Shown: positions 25,303 through 34,971 of the stretch, piece by piece | Position numbering within the stretch: position 1 is the first letter of the stretch | How the letters are laid out: every line of letters begins with the position of its first letter | From: DATCYX01 sp963714425 | GTDB lineage: Bacteria; Chloroflexota; Anaerolineae; Anaerolineales; UBA4823 | DNA: 64,000 nt | Assembly: GCA_963714425.1 (NCBI GenBank) | Contig: CAVQOI010000008.1 | Coordinates: 186,001 to 250,000 of the forward strand | Direction of reading: 5' to 3' | Notes under the pieces: generated by a model | Seen by the model: the letters and a program-made list of their open reading frames with translations, nothing else | The model's database searches: none | Told to the model about the DNA's origin: nothing | Program-made: the position numbers and the translations under genes

Positions 25303-26442
25303 CTACTTTTTCCAAATCTTCTCCCACGGATCGGAGAGGAAATTCCCCATCACTTCATTCACACCCTGAGATGGAAGGACGTCCCCATCTGGCTCGATAT
25401 ACAACCAGGCGCGCCCGGCGCCTTCCAGGACGCCCGCCCGGGTGACTTCCAGCGAGATTGGATTCTGGCTTGAGTACGGCACCGGCAAGTTCCAAACGAG
25501 TTCCATTTGTAGGACTGCGACCTGGTCGCGTAAAGCTTGCAATTTTGTCTCAAGCTCCGGGTTCTTTGAAGAGAGCGAAATCGCAGGGACGTTTGCTTGA
25601 GCCAGTCTCTTCAGGAGATCATTTATCTCGGTTGCATTCTCATCGCTTAAGGTCACATGAACGGCGGTGAAGATATCCTCAGCCAGTGCGTTCTCCAGAC
25701 CTTGCCAGAACGCCTTGCTTTCAGGCTGTAGGATGAGCATGAGATGGTCCAGTCCGGTCTGGAGCAACTCATTTAAGTACTCACCATCAGCCAGTCGTAG
25801 CCCGTCTGTGAGCAGTCCAGTCACTTGCCCATTCTTCTCGGCATGAGCGATCAACTTGTGGAGATCTTCCCTCAGCGTGGGTTCTCCACCAGTGAAAACA
25901 ATGTGCGGAATGCCCACCTTCCAGGCTTTATCCAGGATGGATACCCATTCCTGCGTGGTCAGCTCGCGCTCAACGCGCTTGACAGGAGCTGCATCGGGTT
26001 TGGCGCTCTCAGGCAGTTGGTAGGTGATTGCGCAGTCCAGCCGGTATGGCGCTGATATCTTGCGTTGGAAGGGAGCTTGGAGATCGAAATCCAGGAATGT
26101 GACCGGGTCGAGATCGGGGATCTCGATTAATGTCATGACGCGGTCCGATAGGTCGCGATAATCTCTGGCAGCCTGCTCGGTTGCCACGTTGTAGCGCTGA
26201 TTCATGTGCCTGGCGACTTCGTTGGATGGTGTGTTCTTTACAAAGTGATAGGCATAATCTGTGGCTGTCTGGTTTAGGTGTAGGACGGTGGATGCATTAA
26301 CAATCATCACCCCGCTCCCGTCTTCGTCCACACGCAGGTGCAATCGATAGTTGCGCGGGTCGTCTGGCGGCGCTTGATAATGATACACGCCAGGTGGTAC
26401 AGGCGGTGCAGGGGTGAAGAATCGGCGAAAGAAGGCCGTCAT
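25303..26442 (-). CDS. Degenerate radical SAM paralogue without cluster cysteines
   Basis: A 379-residue protein closely similar along its length to the next gene upstream. It has a PqqD-like N-terminus (LHLRVDEDGSGVMIVNAS about residue 35) and a TIM-barrel portion with IPHIVFTGGEPTLREDL. Where the partner has CNNDCAHC this protein reads AITYQLPES. The SPASM positions are also changed (YIEPDGDVLPSQ against CVEPDGAVLPCQ), and only one Cys (C137) remains. It cannot bind a [4Fe-4S] cluster, so it is likely a non-catalytic partner or substrate-binding subunit. The ATG at 26442 has AAGGAG upstream. Confidence 0.82.
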   Translation of the reverse strand: MTAFFRRFFTPAPPVPPGVYHYQAPPDDPRNYRLHLRVDEDGSGVMIVNASTVLHLNQTATDYAYHFVKNTPSNEVARHMNQRYNVATEQAARDYRDLSDRVMTLIEIPDLDPVTFLDFDLQAPFQRKISAPYRLDCAITYQLPESAKPDAAPVKRVERELTTQEWVSILDKAWKVGIPHIVFTGGEPTLREDLHKLIAHAEKNGQVTGLLTDGLRLADGEYLNELLQTGLDHLMLILQPESKAFWQGLENALAEDIFTAVHVTLSDENATEINDLLKRLAQANVPAISLSSKNPELETKLQALRDQVAVLQMELVWNLPVPYSSQNPISLEVTRAGVLEGAGRAWLYIEPDGDVLPSQGVNEVMGNFLSDPWEKIWKK

Positions 26443-26452
26443 GGCTATCTCC

Positions 26453-27769
26453 TTATTTCTCAATATTAAATTTCAAAGGACAACCGCCCCCACACTCTGC
26501 GAGCAAGGAGCAGCCGCTGCATTTCTCAGGCAGGTTGATTCGCTCGCGCAGGCGGAGTGAAAGCTCGTGGTTCCAGATATTTTCCCAGGGGTCCGTCAGG
26601 ATATTGCCTAGCGGTTGGTAGTAAGATTGGCAGGGCAACACTGCACCATCTGGCTCTACGCACATGTTATAAAGCGCGGCGGTGCAGCCCTTGACACCAA
26701 GCTCTAGCTGCATGGGATCGAAGTGGCAATATTGGGTTGGCGTATACCAGATCAGACGTTGCCCGAACTGATCCGTGCGCTGGCGCGCCAATTCGAGCAA
26801 CGGCGGCAGTTCACGCTCTTCAAGACCGGTTCCCACAGTCAGCCCTTGCCCAGAATAAATCAAAGCATTCAGCCCAATCGTTGGCACACCCAGCTCCCCA
26901 AGAAAGTCCAAAGTCTGCGCTAATAAGGGACTGTTCTCGCGCAGCATGGTTGTATTGGTCATTACAAACAACGGCGTATCCAAGCTATTTCGGAGACCGG
27001 CGACAGTCTGATTCCAGCCCCCTTTGGCATGCACCATATTGTCATGAATGTGCATTTCATGCGACTCGAGGGTAATCTGCACATGGTCTAATCCTGCATC
27101 CACCAGTTTCTGTAGGAAGCGAACATCGCTCAAACGCCTGCCGTTAGTATTCAATCCGGTTATCTGCCCATTCCGTTCAGCATGAGCGATTAGTTCCGGG
27201 AGGTCGTTCCTAAGTGTTGGCTCTCCACCAGTGAAGACCACGTGTGGGATTGCCAGCTCCCAGAGATGATCAAGGATGCGTTTCCAATCATCGGTGCCCA
27301 TCTCTGCGTAGCCACGCGGCCGGGCATTGTAGCAGTGGGCACAATCGTTGTTGCAGCGATATGTCAGCGCCAGGTCCATACGGTATGGCGCGGAAGGGCG
27401 AGCGCTGAAAGGGGGGATGGTTTCAATATCGAGCTCATGCACCGGGCAGGCGCTATCAGGACGGGTGAGCTCTTCAAGCTGCTTCACAGTATGCGAATAA
27501 TCCTGCCTCGCCTGCTCTTTTGATATCCCGTATGTATGCGCGAGCTTCTGCAGAGCCTGTGGCTCAGGGATGTCTTCCAGGAAAAGATAGGCGATGAGCG
27601 CTGCAGTGGGGTTCAGGTGCATCACGCGACTGGCGTTGACCAGCAATAAACCGCTGCCGTCCTCATCAACGCGCAAGTGCACCCGGCTGCGCTCATACTC
27701 GTTCTCCCGCGTGTAGTGGTACAGACCAGATTGGATACTCGCAGGTTTTCGCCAGAATAGTACACTCAT
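26453..27769 (-). CDS. Radical SAM/SPASM peptide-modifying enzyme with PqqD-like domain
   Basis: A 438-residue enzyme. Residues 20-105 resemble a PqqD-type peptide-binding (RRE) domain (VHLRVDEDGSGLLLVNASRV). The radical SAM core has CNNDCAHC (C139, C143, C146) and the SAM-binding GGEP. The C-terminal SPASM region carries further cysteines (CTAAL, MCVEPD, LPCQSYY, CSGCSLLAECGGGC). Such enzymes install crosslinks in ribosomal peptides (PqqE, sactionine and ranthipeptide makers). Its ATG shares one base with the stop of the DUF2207-like gene, whose product ends in a Cys-Ala repeat. That tail is therefore the obvious candidate substrate. Confidence 0.88.
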   Translation of the reverse strand: MSVLFWRKPASIQSGLYHYTRENEYERSRVHLRVDEDGSGLLLVNASRVMHLNPTAALIAYLFLEDIPEPQALQKLAHTYGISKEQARQDYSHTVKQLEELTRPDSACPVHELDIETIPPFSARPSAPYRMDLALTYRCNNDCAHCYNARPRGYAEMGTDDWKRILDHLWELAIPHVVFTGGEPTLRNDLPELIAHAERNGQITGLNTNGRRLSDVRFLQKLVDAGLDHVQITLESHEMHIHDNMVHAKGGWNQTVAGLRNSLDTPLFVMTNTTMLRENSPLLAQTLDFLGELGVPTIGLNALIYSGQGLTVGTGLEERELPPLLELARQRTDQFGQRLIWYTPTQYCHFDPMQLELGVKGCTAALYNMCVEPDGAVLPCQSYYQPLGNILTDPWENIWNHELSLRLRERINLPEKCSGCSLLAECGGGCPLKFNIEK

Positions 27770-29436
27770 CACCTGCCGCCTCCAGCGCAGGCACAGGCGC
27801 ATCCAGCGCAAGCGCAGGCGCAGGCACACCCTCCGCCCCCGCTTGATCGACCGCTGCTGCGGGTAGTGGTGACCGGGACTGGATTGGTTTTATTGGTGAC
27901 CTTGCTCGTGAAATCGCTCAGGTTTCCGATGACCTTGCCAGAGAAATCTTGCACACTGTTCACCATGGAGGCGGCGAAGTCGGAGCCGGGCAGGTGAGGC
28001 AGGGAAATCCCACCTCCACCAACAGGTGCTGAGGTCGAGACAGGGGCACTCACTGTGCCTCCGCGGTAGGTCGGGTCGTAATGGCCCCACCACATTGGGA
28101 CAAAAACCGGGCTACCAGTGAAAACGCGGCGCGTGCGGTCATCATATTCACGATCGAGCATGGTCCATTCCATAACTTCGTCGAATTTCTGGCTCTTTAC
28201 TTCAGGCGTGTCAGCAGCTTCTACCTGTCCCCAGGCGCGCTGCACAATATCCCGGTAATATGCCAGGGATTCCTTACGACTGAATCCTTTCATCTTGCCT
28301 GAGACCGATTTCACCAAATCAATCGTCAGCTCCTGTAATTCAGCACGACGCTCGGCGGGCTTATCTTTTGCGAAAGCCTGCACAAATTTCGTTTCGTACG
28401 CCTGCATGTCTTCGGTAGGCGGCGCAGTGATTTCTAGCTTGAGAGGATCGCGCGTGACAACGGAGGCTGCACCCTTTTTAACCACGGCGAATAAAATCAT
28501 TGTAAGGATCTTATCCAGTGGCTGCTCCATGAGGATGGCGGCTTCGACAGCAGTGAGACCGCGCTTAATTCCGTGCCCTTCGATGGTGATCTTGGGAGGT
28601 AAATAGGCCAATTTGCGTTTCTGTGCGCCACGGAAAGAGGCGAAAATGATCAGACCAAATAGGGCGATGATACCCAGGCATATGCAAGTACCAAGTACAG
28701 CCTCAGGGTCGATCCCCAAAACTTCAAAGAAACTGGGACTGGGGACAGCAGACGCGGGCACATACTTTTTGGGGAAGGAAGCGCCAAAGAAATATTGCGT
28801 ATAGCCATTAGCCAAGGCGTTCGACCACGTGTAGGTGATGCGCCCTTCCTGGTCGAATCCAGTTTGCGGCTCGCTAGCCCAGCCAGAGGGCGGCTCGTGC
28901 CAGCGTGGTTCATCGGGGAGCATTCCCGGTGGGAAGTGATACGTGACGCTCAAATTGGTGCTGCCGTGCACATACTCGGACCCAAACCAGGTGGGTGAGA
29001 AGACTCCGCTAGCGTACTCCGAATCCTGGCTGTCCGTGCGCAGCATGCGCCGCTGAGTGCCAATGAAAACGTGAACCTGCCCGGTATTACCCGGCTGGAT
29101 TGCCTGGCTCCCCAACGCGAGCGCCACTCCGCTACTCCCGCTGCCCTGGTAGTCGCTAGCTGAGATGTCACTTACTGGCATGCCATCGACATCGGCGAAG
29201 ATAGTGCTACTGTCAAAGTTTGAATTTGGCAATCCGACATCGACGAAATCGATCGGTGATGCGAAGGAGTCGTTCGTGAAAACGAAGATATAATCTATCG
29301 ACGCAGTACCGTCTTCATTCCAGAAGACATTCACCGTTTCCTGGTCCAGGCTGAAGGAGTAGGTCTCTGCCAAAACGCTGCCCGGCAGGAGGACGGTTAA
29401 TAAGAGTGTAAGTAGAACAAGGATGCGCTTAATCAT
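27769..29436 (-). CDS. DUF2207-like membrane protein with Cys-Ala repeat tail
   Basis: A 555-residue protein. It has a cleavable signal (about 1-24), an extracytoplasmic beta-rich region (SFSLDQETVNVFWNEDGTAS onward) to about 240, one membrane helix (about 246-268) and a cytoplasmic region with conserved segments (GIKRGLTAVEAAILMEQPLDKIL), as in DUF2207. A Ser/Thr/Gly linker leads to a C-terminal tail of alternating Cys and Ala (CACACACAG then CACACAGGGR), seven cysteines in the last 19 residues. The topology puts the tail in the cytoplasm. It overlaps the radical SAM gene by one base, so modification of the tail is the natural hypothesis. Confidence 0.85.
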   Translation of the reverse strand: MIKRILVLLTLLLTVLLPGSVLAETYSFSLDQETVNVFWNEDGTASIDYIFVFTNDSFASPIDFVDVGLPNSNFDSSTIFADVDGMPVSDISASDYQGSGSSGVALALGSQAIQPGNTGQVHVFIGTQRRMLRTDSQDSEYASGVFSPTWFGSEYVHGSTNLSVTYHFPPGMLPDEPRWHEPPSGWASEPQTGFDQEGRITYTWSNALANGYTQYFFGASFPKKYVPASAVPSPSFFEVLGIDPEAVLGTCICLGIIALFGLIIFASFRGAQKRKLAYLPPKITIEGHGIKRGLTAVEAAILMEQPLDKILTMILFAVVKKGAASVVTRDPLKLEITAPPTEDMQAYETKFVQAFAKDKPAERRAELQELTIDLVKSVSGKMKGFSRKESLAYYRDIVQRAWGQVEAADTPEVKSQKFDEVMEWTMLDREYDDRTRRVFTGSPVFVPMWWGHYDPTYRGGTVSAPVSTSAPVGGGGISLPHLPGSDFAASMVNSVQDFSGKVIGNLSDFTSKVTNKTNPVPVTTTRSSGRSSGGGGCACACACAGCACACAGGGR

Positions 29437-29442
29437 ATTAGC

Positions 29443-29802
29443 TCACCATTTGGGTTCTTCTGTAAGCTGGTAGGTTGTATTGCAATAAGGACAATTGACT
29501 ACAGGTGCCCCAGCCACCATCTGGATATTATCCATGGTGAGTGCACCCCCGCACGACTGGCATTTGAGCGTTTCCAGGTTCACGTCTCCAGGCAAATCGA
29601 TTTTGAGGGTGACATTTTGGTTTGTCGCCTGCACTTCAGGCTTTTTCCGGCTGGCAAACCAGATCAATCCAAATCCTATCCCCACGCTTATCAGGCCTAC
29701 CGGGATCCATCCTACCGAACCCTCAGGGCTGAAGGCACCCCAGATGAACAAAACACCGAAAAAGATCAGGATAGCTGCAGCGATATACCCTATGATTTTC
29801 AT
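29443..29802 (-). CDS. Small membrane protein with C-terminal zinc ribbon
   Basis: A 119-residue protein with two membrane helices (about 5-25 and 33-52) and a short linker. The zinc-ribbon-like end has CQSCGG about residue 81 and CPYCNTTY about residue 104. It starts at ATG 29802; AAAGGAGG lies about ten bases upstream, and a TTG nine bases earlier is an alternative. It is first in the four-gene operon with the Cys-Ala-tailed protein and the two radical SAM-type proteins, so it may help assemble that system. Function not recognised. Confidence 0.75.
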   Translation of the reverse strand: MKIIGYIAAAILIFFGVLFIWGAFSPEGSVGWIPVGLISVGIGFGLIWFASRKKPEVQATNQNVTLKIDLPGDVNLETLKCQSCGGALTMDNIQMVAGAPVVNCPYCNTTYQLTEEPKW

Positions 29803-29949
29803 GAGATGCAATCCTCCTTTGGTAGGATCTACGTAAATCGATGATAATAGTTTAATGAGATATCGATCTCCTGACAAATGATTTTATTCCTTCTTTTGTC
29901 ACATATTAGGATGAAAATTGAGTGTTTTACATTAATCGGATAAAAAAAT

Positions 29950-29980
29950 GCCACGAATAACCTTGAAAGGTCATCGTGGC
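29950..29980 (-). terminator. Intrinsic terminator of the pst-phoU operon
   Basis: A stem GCCACGA/TCGTGGC with an inner ACCTT/AAGGT stem. In minus sense it is followed by ATTTTTTTAT, a good U run. It lies about 75 bases after phoU. The surrounding stretch 29803-30053 holds only this and the short upstream region of the zinc-ribbon gene. Confidence 0.85.
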
Positions 29981-30053
29981 GATATCAATTAAGTTGTGGA
30001 AAAAGATTTCGCGGGCTCTGAGCAATCCAAAGCTTCTAAATGGTGAGATTATT

Positions 30054-30740
30054 TCACTCAGCGAGTTTTAACTCGTCGTCCGAAGACTTTATCTCTTTGA
30101 GCTCGCCAGTTGCGCAGTAGATCGTGCGCTCGCATATGTTCGTCACTCGGTCCGCCATGCGTTCTAGATTGTGGGCTGCCCACATCAAGAAGTTAGCCCG
30201 GTCGATAGTGGTCGGGTCGGTGAGGATGATAGCTACCAGCTCGCGGTACACCTGGTTATACAGGGCATCCACTTCGTCATCTTCCTTGGGAATGGCTTGT
30301 GCCGTCTCGACGTCACCGGTTACAAACGCCCCCACTGCCCGGTGAAGCATCTTCACAGCGAGATCAGCCATGCGGGGGATATCGATCAAGGGCTTGATAT
30401 GCGGATCGTCGCCAATCTTCATGCAGATATGGGAGATGCCTTTGGCGTAATCACCCATGCGTTCTAATTCGCCAACAATCTCGAGGATGGACGCCAGCAG
30501 GCGCAGGTCTTTACCCATAACCGGCTGTTGGGTGGCGATCGTTGCCATGCACTCATTCTCGATCTCGAATCGCTTGGCGTTGACCTCTTCGTCGAATGCG
30601 TATAGTCTTTTGGCAGCAATTACATCTCTGCGCTTAAGCGCATCCACAGCATCAAGCGTGGTTTCTTCGATCATGCTATCCAGGATGAGAATTTCATCCA
30701 TCAAATGACGAATTTTTTGGTCCAGGAATTCGCGAGGCAT
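30054..30740 (-). CDS. phoU: Phosphate transport regulator PhoU
   Basis: A 228-residue all-helical protein with the duplicated three-helix PhoU repeat. Metal-site motifs are ELERMGDYAKGI about residue 92 and NLERMADRVTNICE about residue 195. PhoU dampens Pho signalling by contacting the Pst transporter and the sensor kinase. It is last in pstSCAB-phoU, 23 bases after pstB. No phoR/phoB pair is in this window. Confidence 0.95.
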   Translation of the reverse strand: MPREFLDQKIRHLMDEILILDSMIEETTLDAVDALKRRDVIAAKRLYAFDEEVNAKRFEIENECMATIATQQPVMGKDLRLLASILEIVGELERMGDYAKGISHICMKIGDDPHIKPLIDIPRMADLAVKMLHRAVGAFVTGDVETAQAIPKEDDEVDALYNQVYRELVAIILTDPTTIDRANFLMWAAHNLERMADRVTNICERTIYCATGELKEIKSSDDELKLAE

Positions 30741-30763
30741 TTGTCATCCTTTATGTGAGAATT

Positions 30764-31606
30764 CTATCCGAAGCGTCCTGTGATGTAATCTTCAGTGACT
30801 TTCTCCCTCGGGTTGGTAAAGATTTTCGTTGTCTGTCCATATTCCATCAGGTACCCAGCGCGATCTTCATCCATAGTGAAGAAGGCTGTAAAATCGGACA
30901 CACGTGCAGCTTGCTGCATATTGTGAGTGACAACGATAATCGTGTAGTCTTTTGTCAGCTTTCTCATCAACTCCTCAATTTTCAAGGTGGCAATCGGATC
31001 CAGGGCAGATGCCGGCTCATCCATCAGGATGAGATCAGGCTTTACAGCGATTGCTCGCGCGATGCATAGGCGCTGTTGCTGACCACCGGAAAGTGAGAGC
31101 CCACTCTGTTGCAGTTTATCCTTAACTTCGTCCCACAGCGCTGCGCTGATTAATGATTTTTCGACAAGCTGGTCCATATCCGCTCTAGAACCTCTAAAGC
31201 CGTTTATCCGAGCACCCCAAGCAATGTTCTCGTAGATGCTTTTGGGGAATGGGTTTGGCTTCTGAAAGACCATGCCCACATGTCGGCGCACTTCCACTGG
31301 GTCTACCGCTGGGGCGTAAATGTTTTGCCCCATAAAGAGTACTTCTCCCTGGGATCGCGCGGTCTGTACCAGGTCGTTCATACGGTTGAAAGCCCGCAGC
31401 ATGGTGCTCTTTCCACATCCAGACGGCCCAATAATGGCTGTGATTTTTTGACTTTCTACAGGTAGTGTAACATTTTTAACCGCCCGAAAATCTCCATAAT
31501 AAATGCTCAAATTGCGGGCTTCGATGGCGTATTGTCCACGCGTGGAAAAGGTCAATTCCAGGCGCTCTGGATTGGACGAGGACTGCAATGATGCTTGAAA
31601 ATTCAT
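30764..31606 (-). CDS. pstB: Phosphate ABC transporter ATPase PstB
   Basis: A 280-residue ATPase with Walker [26 protein letters not shown] typical of PstB, signature [14 protein letters not shown] and Walker [14 protein letters not shown]. It energises phosphate uptake through PstC-PstA. It overlaps pstA by four bases. An N-terminal extension of about 25 residues precedes the usual PstB start. Confidence 0.96.
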   Translation of the reverse strand: MNFQASLQSSSNPERLELTFSTRGQYAIEARNLSIYYGDFRAVKNVTLPVESQKITAIIGPSGCGKSTMLRAFNRMNDLVQTARSQGEVLFMGQNIYAPAVDPVEVRRHVGMVFQKPNPFPKSIYENIAWGARINGFRGSRADMDQLVEKSLISAALWDEVKDKLQQSGLSLSGGQQQRLCIARAIAVKPDLILMDEPASALDPIATLKIEELMRKLTKDYTIIVVTHNMQQAARVSDFTAFFTMDEDRAGYLMEYGQTTKIFTNPREKVTEDYITGRFG

Positions 31607-32874
31607 GAAAACCTCCTGCTAAACCTGTTGCGCAGCAAGATAGCGCTGGCATTGAGCGATAGCAGTAGAATCAACAAAACGATGATCGCTGCAGCAGCAA
31701 TGTTGCGGAAATCGTCCTGCGGCCGTGCGGTCCATTGATAGATCTGAATGGGTAACGTAGTAAATTTTGAGAATGGGCCGCTCGGGTCCAATGTGATTAA
31801 GGTAGAGGCGCCAACGACTACCAGGGGGGCTGTTTCCCCTATTGCCCGCGAGACCGCAAGAATTGTACCCGTTAAAATTCCAGAGATTGCATTCGGGAGC
31901 ACATGATGCCAGACAGTCTGCCATTTGGTAGCTCCCAAACCGTACGCCGCCTGGCGCAAAGAGTTGGGAACGGCGCGGATCGCCTCCTGTCCGTTGATGA
32001 TGATGAGTGGAAGAACAAGCAGTGCCAGAGTCATCCCAGCCGATAGAATTGTACGGCCATTTGCAGTGGTACCACCTGCAATCGCACCGAAGAAAGAGCC
32101 GCTCGTTATCGGTTCTAAAGAACGCACAAAAATCGCCAATCCTAACATGCCGTAGATTATCGAGGGTACGCCAGCCAGGTTATTGATGTTTGTTTGGATG
32201 ATGCGATTAGCCAGGTTATCGCTGGCGTATTCCTCTAAATAAATCGCTGCACCAACTCCAAGAGGAAAGGCCACGAGGATCGTGATCGCAATGGTCCAGA
32301 GAGAGCCTTTTAATGCCGTACTCACCCCAGCATACAGAGGTACACTGGCTTGGGGCTTGGATACAAAGCGTGGGTTCAGCCAGGAGCGGAAGATCAGGCT
32401 GCCACTCGGATATTTTTCTAATAGGGTCTGCTCAATCTCATCTCTATTAAAGAGCGAATCCACGAAGGAATATGTTACTTTGACATCCGGTTTCAGCACC
32501 CGTTCCACGATCAGGTCGTAAACCTCGTCTCGACCCCGTTTTTCAAATGGTTTGTCGCGCTCTAATGTGCGGAAAGCACCGGGAGTGGTGTTCTCCTCCA
32601 GAATTCGTAATAAGGCGTCTTTGCTGAGGGTTTCCAGAGGGGCTTCCCCCGCGGTGAGTGATGTTGGGTCAACCTTGGTTTCAATGATGATGTAGCCGAA
32701 TGTGCTATTCAGAATATTGTAAAGTAGCGCTGTCAATGAGATGATCCCGATGATGGTGGATACCTGAAAGATGATTTGCCAAACAAATGCCCGGCGGTGG
32801 CGTTGGGGCAGGTTGTTCACCATGGCACTTTCAGAATCGGTGCTTTCTTCCTTGAGGGTGCTTTCGTCGGTCAT
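31603..32874 (-). CDS. pstA: Phosphate ABC transporter permease PstA (with extra domain)
   Basis: A 423-residue permease, about 120 residues longer than typical PstA. The first membrane helix (about 33-58) is followed by an insert of about 130 residues likely outside the membrane ([40 protein letters not shown]). The canonical permease core begins near residue 185 and has [21 protein letters not shown] as the ATPase-coupling EAA loop. It overlaps pstC by four bases (ATGA) and pstB by four. The insert may contact PstS; its function is unknown. Confidence 0.93.
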   Translation of the reverse strand: MTDESTLKEESTDSESAMVNNLPQRHRRAFVWQIIFQVSTIIGIISLTALLYNILNSTFGYIIIETKVDPTSLTAGEAPLETLSKDALLRILEENTTPGAFRTLERDKPFEKRGRDEVYDLIVERVLKPDVKVTYSFVDSLFNRDEIEQTLLEKYPSGSLIFRSWLNPRFVSKPQASVPLYAGVSTALKGSLWTIAITILVAFPLGVGAAIYLEEYASDNLANRIIQTNINNLAGVPSIIYGMLGLAIFVRSLEPITSGSFFGAIAGGTTANGRTILSAGMTLALLVLPLIIINGQEAIRAVPNSLRQAAYGLGATKWQTVWHHVLPNAISGILTGTILAVSRAIGETAPLVVVGASTLITLDPSGPFSKFTTLPIQIYQWTARPQDDFRNIAAAAIIVLLILLLSLNASAILLRNRFSRRFS

Positions 32875-33833
32875 TCGTACACCTCTCGAAACCGACGGAC
32901 GAATTGCTGGCTGAAAATATTTAGAGCCAGAGTGATTAAGAATAACAACAAACCAAGAGCAAAAATACTGTTGTAGTCAATTGAGTCATAAGATAAATCG
33001 CCACCGCTGATACGCACAATGTGCCCAGTCATGGTTTCGGCTGCCTTGAAAGGATTGAAAGTAAAAGCCGGACCAGCACCCGCAGCCAGGGCGACAATCA
33101 TGGTTTCGCCAATGGCGCGGGAAAGGCCGATAATGATGGCAGCAGCAATACCCGAGAGCGCCGCCGGCAACACGATGCGCACTGCGACCTCCAGTTTGGT
33201 TGCTCCAAGCCCATAGGCGGCTTCCCTGAGCGAGCGCGGCACCGCGCTTAACGCGTCTTCACTCATCGAGCTGATCAGCGGCAAGATCAGGATGCCCATG
33301 ACCAACCCTGCGGAGGCGGTGTTATATATCTCGACGATATCCCTCCCGAAGATACTTCTCAATAATGGCGTCATAAAGGTCAGAGCGAAGTAGCCATACA
33401 CAACTGTAGGAATCCCCGCAAGGACCTCCAGAATTGGTTTCAGCAGGTTCCGCGCTCTGGTTGTTGCGTATTCACTCAAGTAGATTCCGATGCTCAACCC
33501 TAATGGGATAGCGATAAGCATGGCAAAGAAGGTGGTCATCAGCGTGGAGTTCACCAAAGGCCAGATACCAAAGTGGAGGAGCTGTGGTTGCCACTGTGTG
33601 CCGGTGAAGAACTCGAGCAGATCGACCCGAGGATCCATAAAAAACAACATGGCGTCCTTGCCAAGCTCGTATACGATCCCGATAGTAGTCAGGATCGAGA
33701 ATGCTCCACAGAAATATAGAAAACCTTGAATGATCGTTTCGCTGATGCGAGGTTTCTTTTTCAGGTTTGGGACCTTAACGAGGACGTCTTCAGATTTCAT
33801 AGGAGAATGGGAAGTTTCTGGGAAATCGACCAT
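32871..33833 (-). CDS. pstC: Phosphate ABC transporter permease PstC
   Basis: A 320-residue six-helix permease with the coupling loop [38 protein letters not shown], and a first helix near residue 40. It pairs with PstA. The start is ATG 33833 or an internal ATG at 33800, as neither has a clear ribosome-binding site. It lies 86 bases after pstS. Confidence 0.94.
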   Translation of the reverse strand: MVDFPETSHSPMKSEDVLVKVPNLKKKPRISETIIQGFLYFCGAFSILTTIGIVYELGKDAMLFFMDPRVDLLEFFTGTQWQPQLLHFGIWPLVNSTLMTTFFAMLIAIPLGLSIGIYLSEYATTRARNLLKPILEVLAGIPTVVYGYFALTFMTPLLRSIFGRDIVEIYNTASAGLVMGILILPLISSMSEDALSAVPRSLREAAYGLGATKLEVAVRIVLPAALSGIAAAIIIGLSRAIGETMIVALAAGAGPAFTFNPFKAAETMTGHIVRISGGDLSYDSIDYNSIFALGLLLFLITLALNIFSQQFVRRFREVYE

Positions 33834-33919
33834 CCGTGCATATCCGGTTTATGCTGCAAGTCTAACCAAAGACGGCCAAAACTTCCGGCAGGAGTATGAA
33901 GGATTGTTACCACGCAGGA

Positions 33920-34918
33920 TCATTTCAGCGCATCCTGCCACGCCTGTCTCGCAGCTTCTAGAAAGGTTGAAGATGCAGGGAAGTAGCCGACATCAAGGAT
34001 TTCCTCGTTCACATACGTGAGGTAGAAGTTGATGAAAGCTGCCACCTGAGGTCTGGACTTCATAATGCCAGGATCGGAGTATATGAACAACGGGCGAGCC
34101 AGGGGGTAGTCCCCGGCTTCTGCCGATTCTGCAGTAGGTGCAATACCGTTGAGTGCGAGGGCCTTGAGCCTGTCCTGGTTTTCCTGGTAATAGGCAAAGC
34201 CAAAGTAACCGATTGCGTACGGGGAGCCTTCGACGCCCTGGACGAGGACGTTGTCGTCTTCGGAGAATTGCAGGTTCTTGGCGGTCAGGATGGCTTCTTG
34301 GCCTTTATCAGCATCCTCTTCAAAGGCAGGGGTCATAACTGCTTCGACGAAGAAGTCGTAAGTGCCAGAATCAGTGCCCGGTGAGAAGCGTAGGATAGGC
34401 TCAGCCGGCCAGGAGGGGTCGACATCAGCCCAGGTCTCAGCGCTGGAGAAGATCAGGGCGAGCTGCTCCAGGGTGATGTCTGTGAGGAAGTCGTTCTCAC
34501 TAGAGACAGTAACAGCGAGGGCATCCGTGCCAACGCGGAATTCGATGGGCGTGCGATTGATGGCTTTGCAAGATTCAACTTCGGAGTCTTTGATAGGACG
34601 AGAAGCGTTAGAGATATCGGTCTCACCGGTTTTGCAGAAGCGCTCAAAGCCTGCCCCTGAGCCGATGGAGTCAACGGTGATATTGCCGATATATCCTTCC
34701 TCCTTGAAACGTAATGCCATGCGCTCTGAGAGCGGGAAGACAGTGGAAGACCCCGCAGAGATAATGTCACCAGTAATATTTCCTGGGTCGAGCTCCAGTG
34801 TCGATGGATCTTGAGGTTCAAAAGGCGCTGCACTTGGCGTTGGCTGAGCTGAACATGCACTGAGCACGATCGCTATTAGCATGAAAGCTGATAGCACAGT
34901 AAATATCTTTCGCGACAT
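33920..34918 (-). CDS. pstS: Phosphate-binding lipoprotein PstS
   Basis: A 332-residue solute-binding protein. The signal peptide ends in a lipobox (VLSAC, Cys about residue 22), so it is membrane-anchored. Phosphate-binding landmarks are GSSTVFPLSERMALRF, DSIGSGAGFERFCKTGETDISNAS and FSPGTDSGTYDFF. It captures phosphate for PstCAB. AGGAGA lies just upstream of the ATG. It is first in the operon, behind a region with repeated TTGTTAATCA motifs. Confidence 0.95.
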   Translation of the reverse strand: MSRKIFTVLSAFMLIAIVLSACSAQPTPSAAPFEPQDPSTLELDPGNITGDIISAGSSTVFPLSERMALRFKEEGYIGNITVDSIGSGAGFERFCKTGETDISNASRPIKDSEVESCKAINRTPIEFRVGTDALAVTVSSENDFLTDITLEQLALIFSSAETWADVDPSWPAEPILRFSPGTDSGTYDFFVEAVMTPAFEEDADKGQEAILTAKNLQFSEDDNVLVQGVEGSPYAIGYFGFAYYQENQDRLKALALNGIAPTAESAEAGDYPLARPLFIYSDPGIMKSRPQVAAFINFYLTYVNEEILDVGYFPASSTFLEAARQAWQDALK

Positions 34919-34971
34919 TCGCGTTCTCCTGTATGAGTATTTAGCATCATTTTCACGGTAATGTTGATGTC

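Noticed and set aside
27770..27829. N-terminal extension of the radical SAM enzyme into the upstream gene
   Set aside because: The extra residues are the Arg/Leu/Cys-rich shadow of the Cys-Ala repeat. The ATG overlapping the upstream stop fits the family start.
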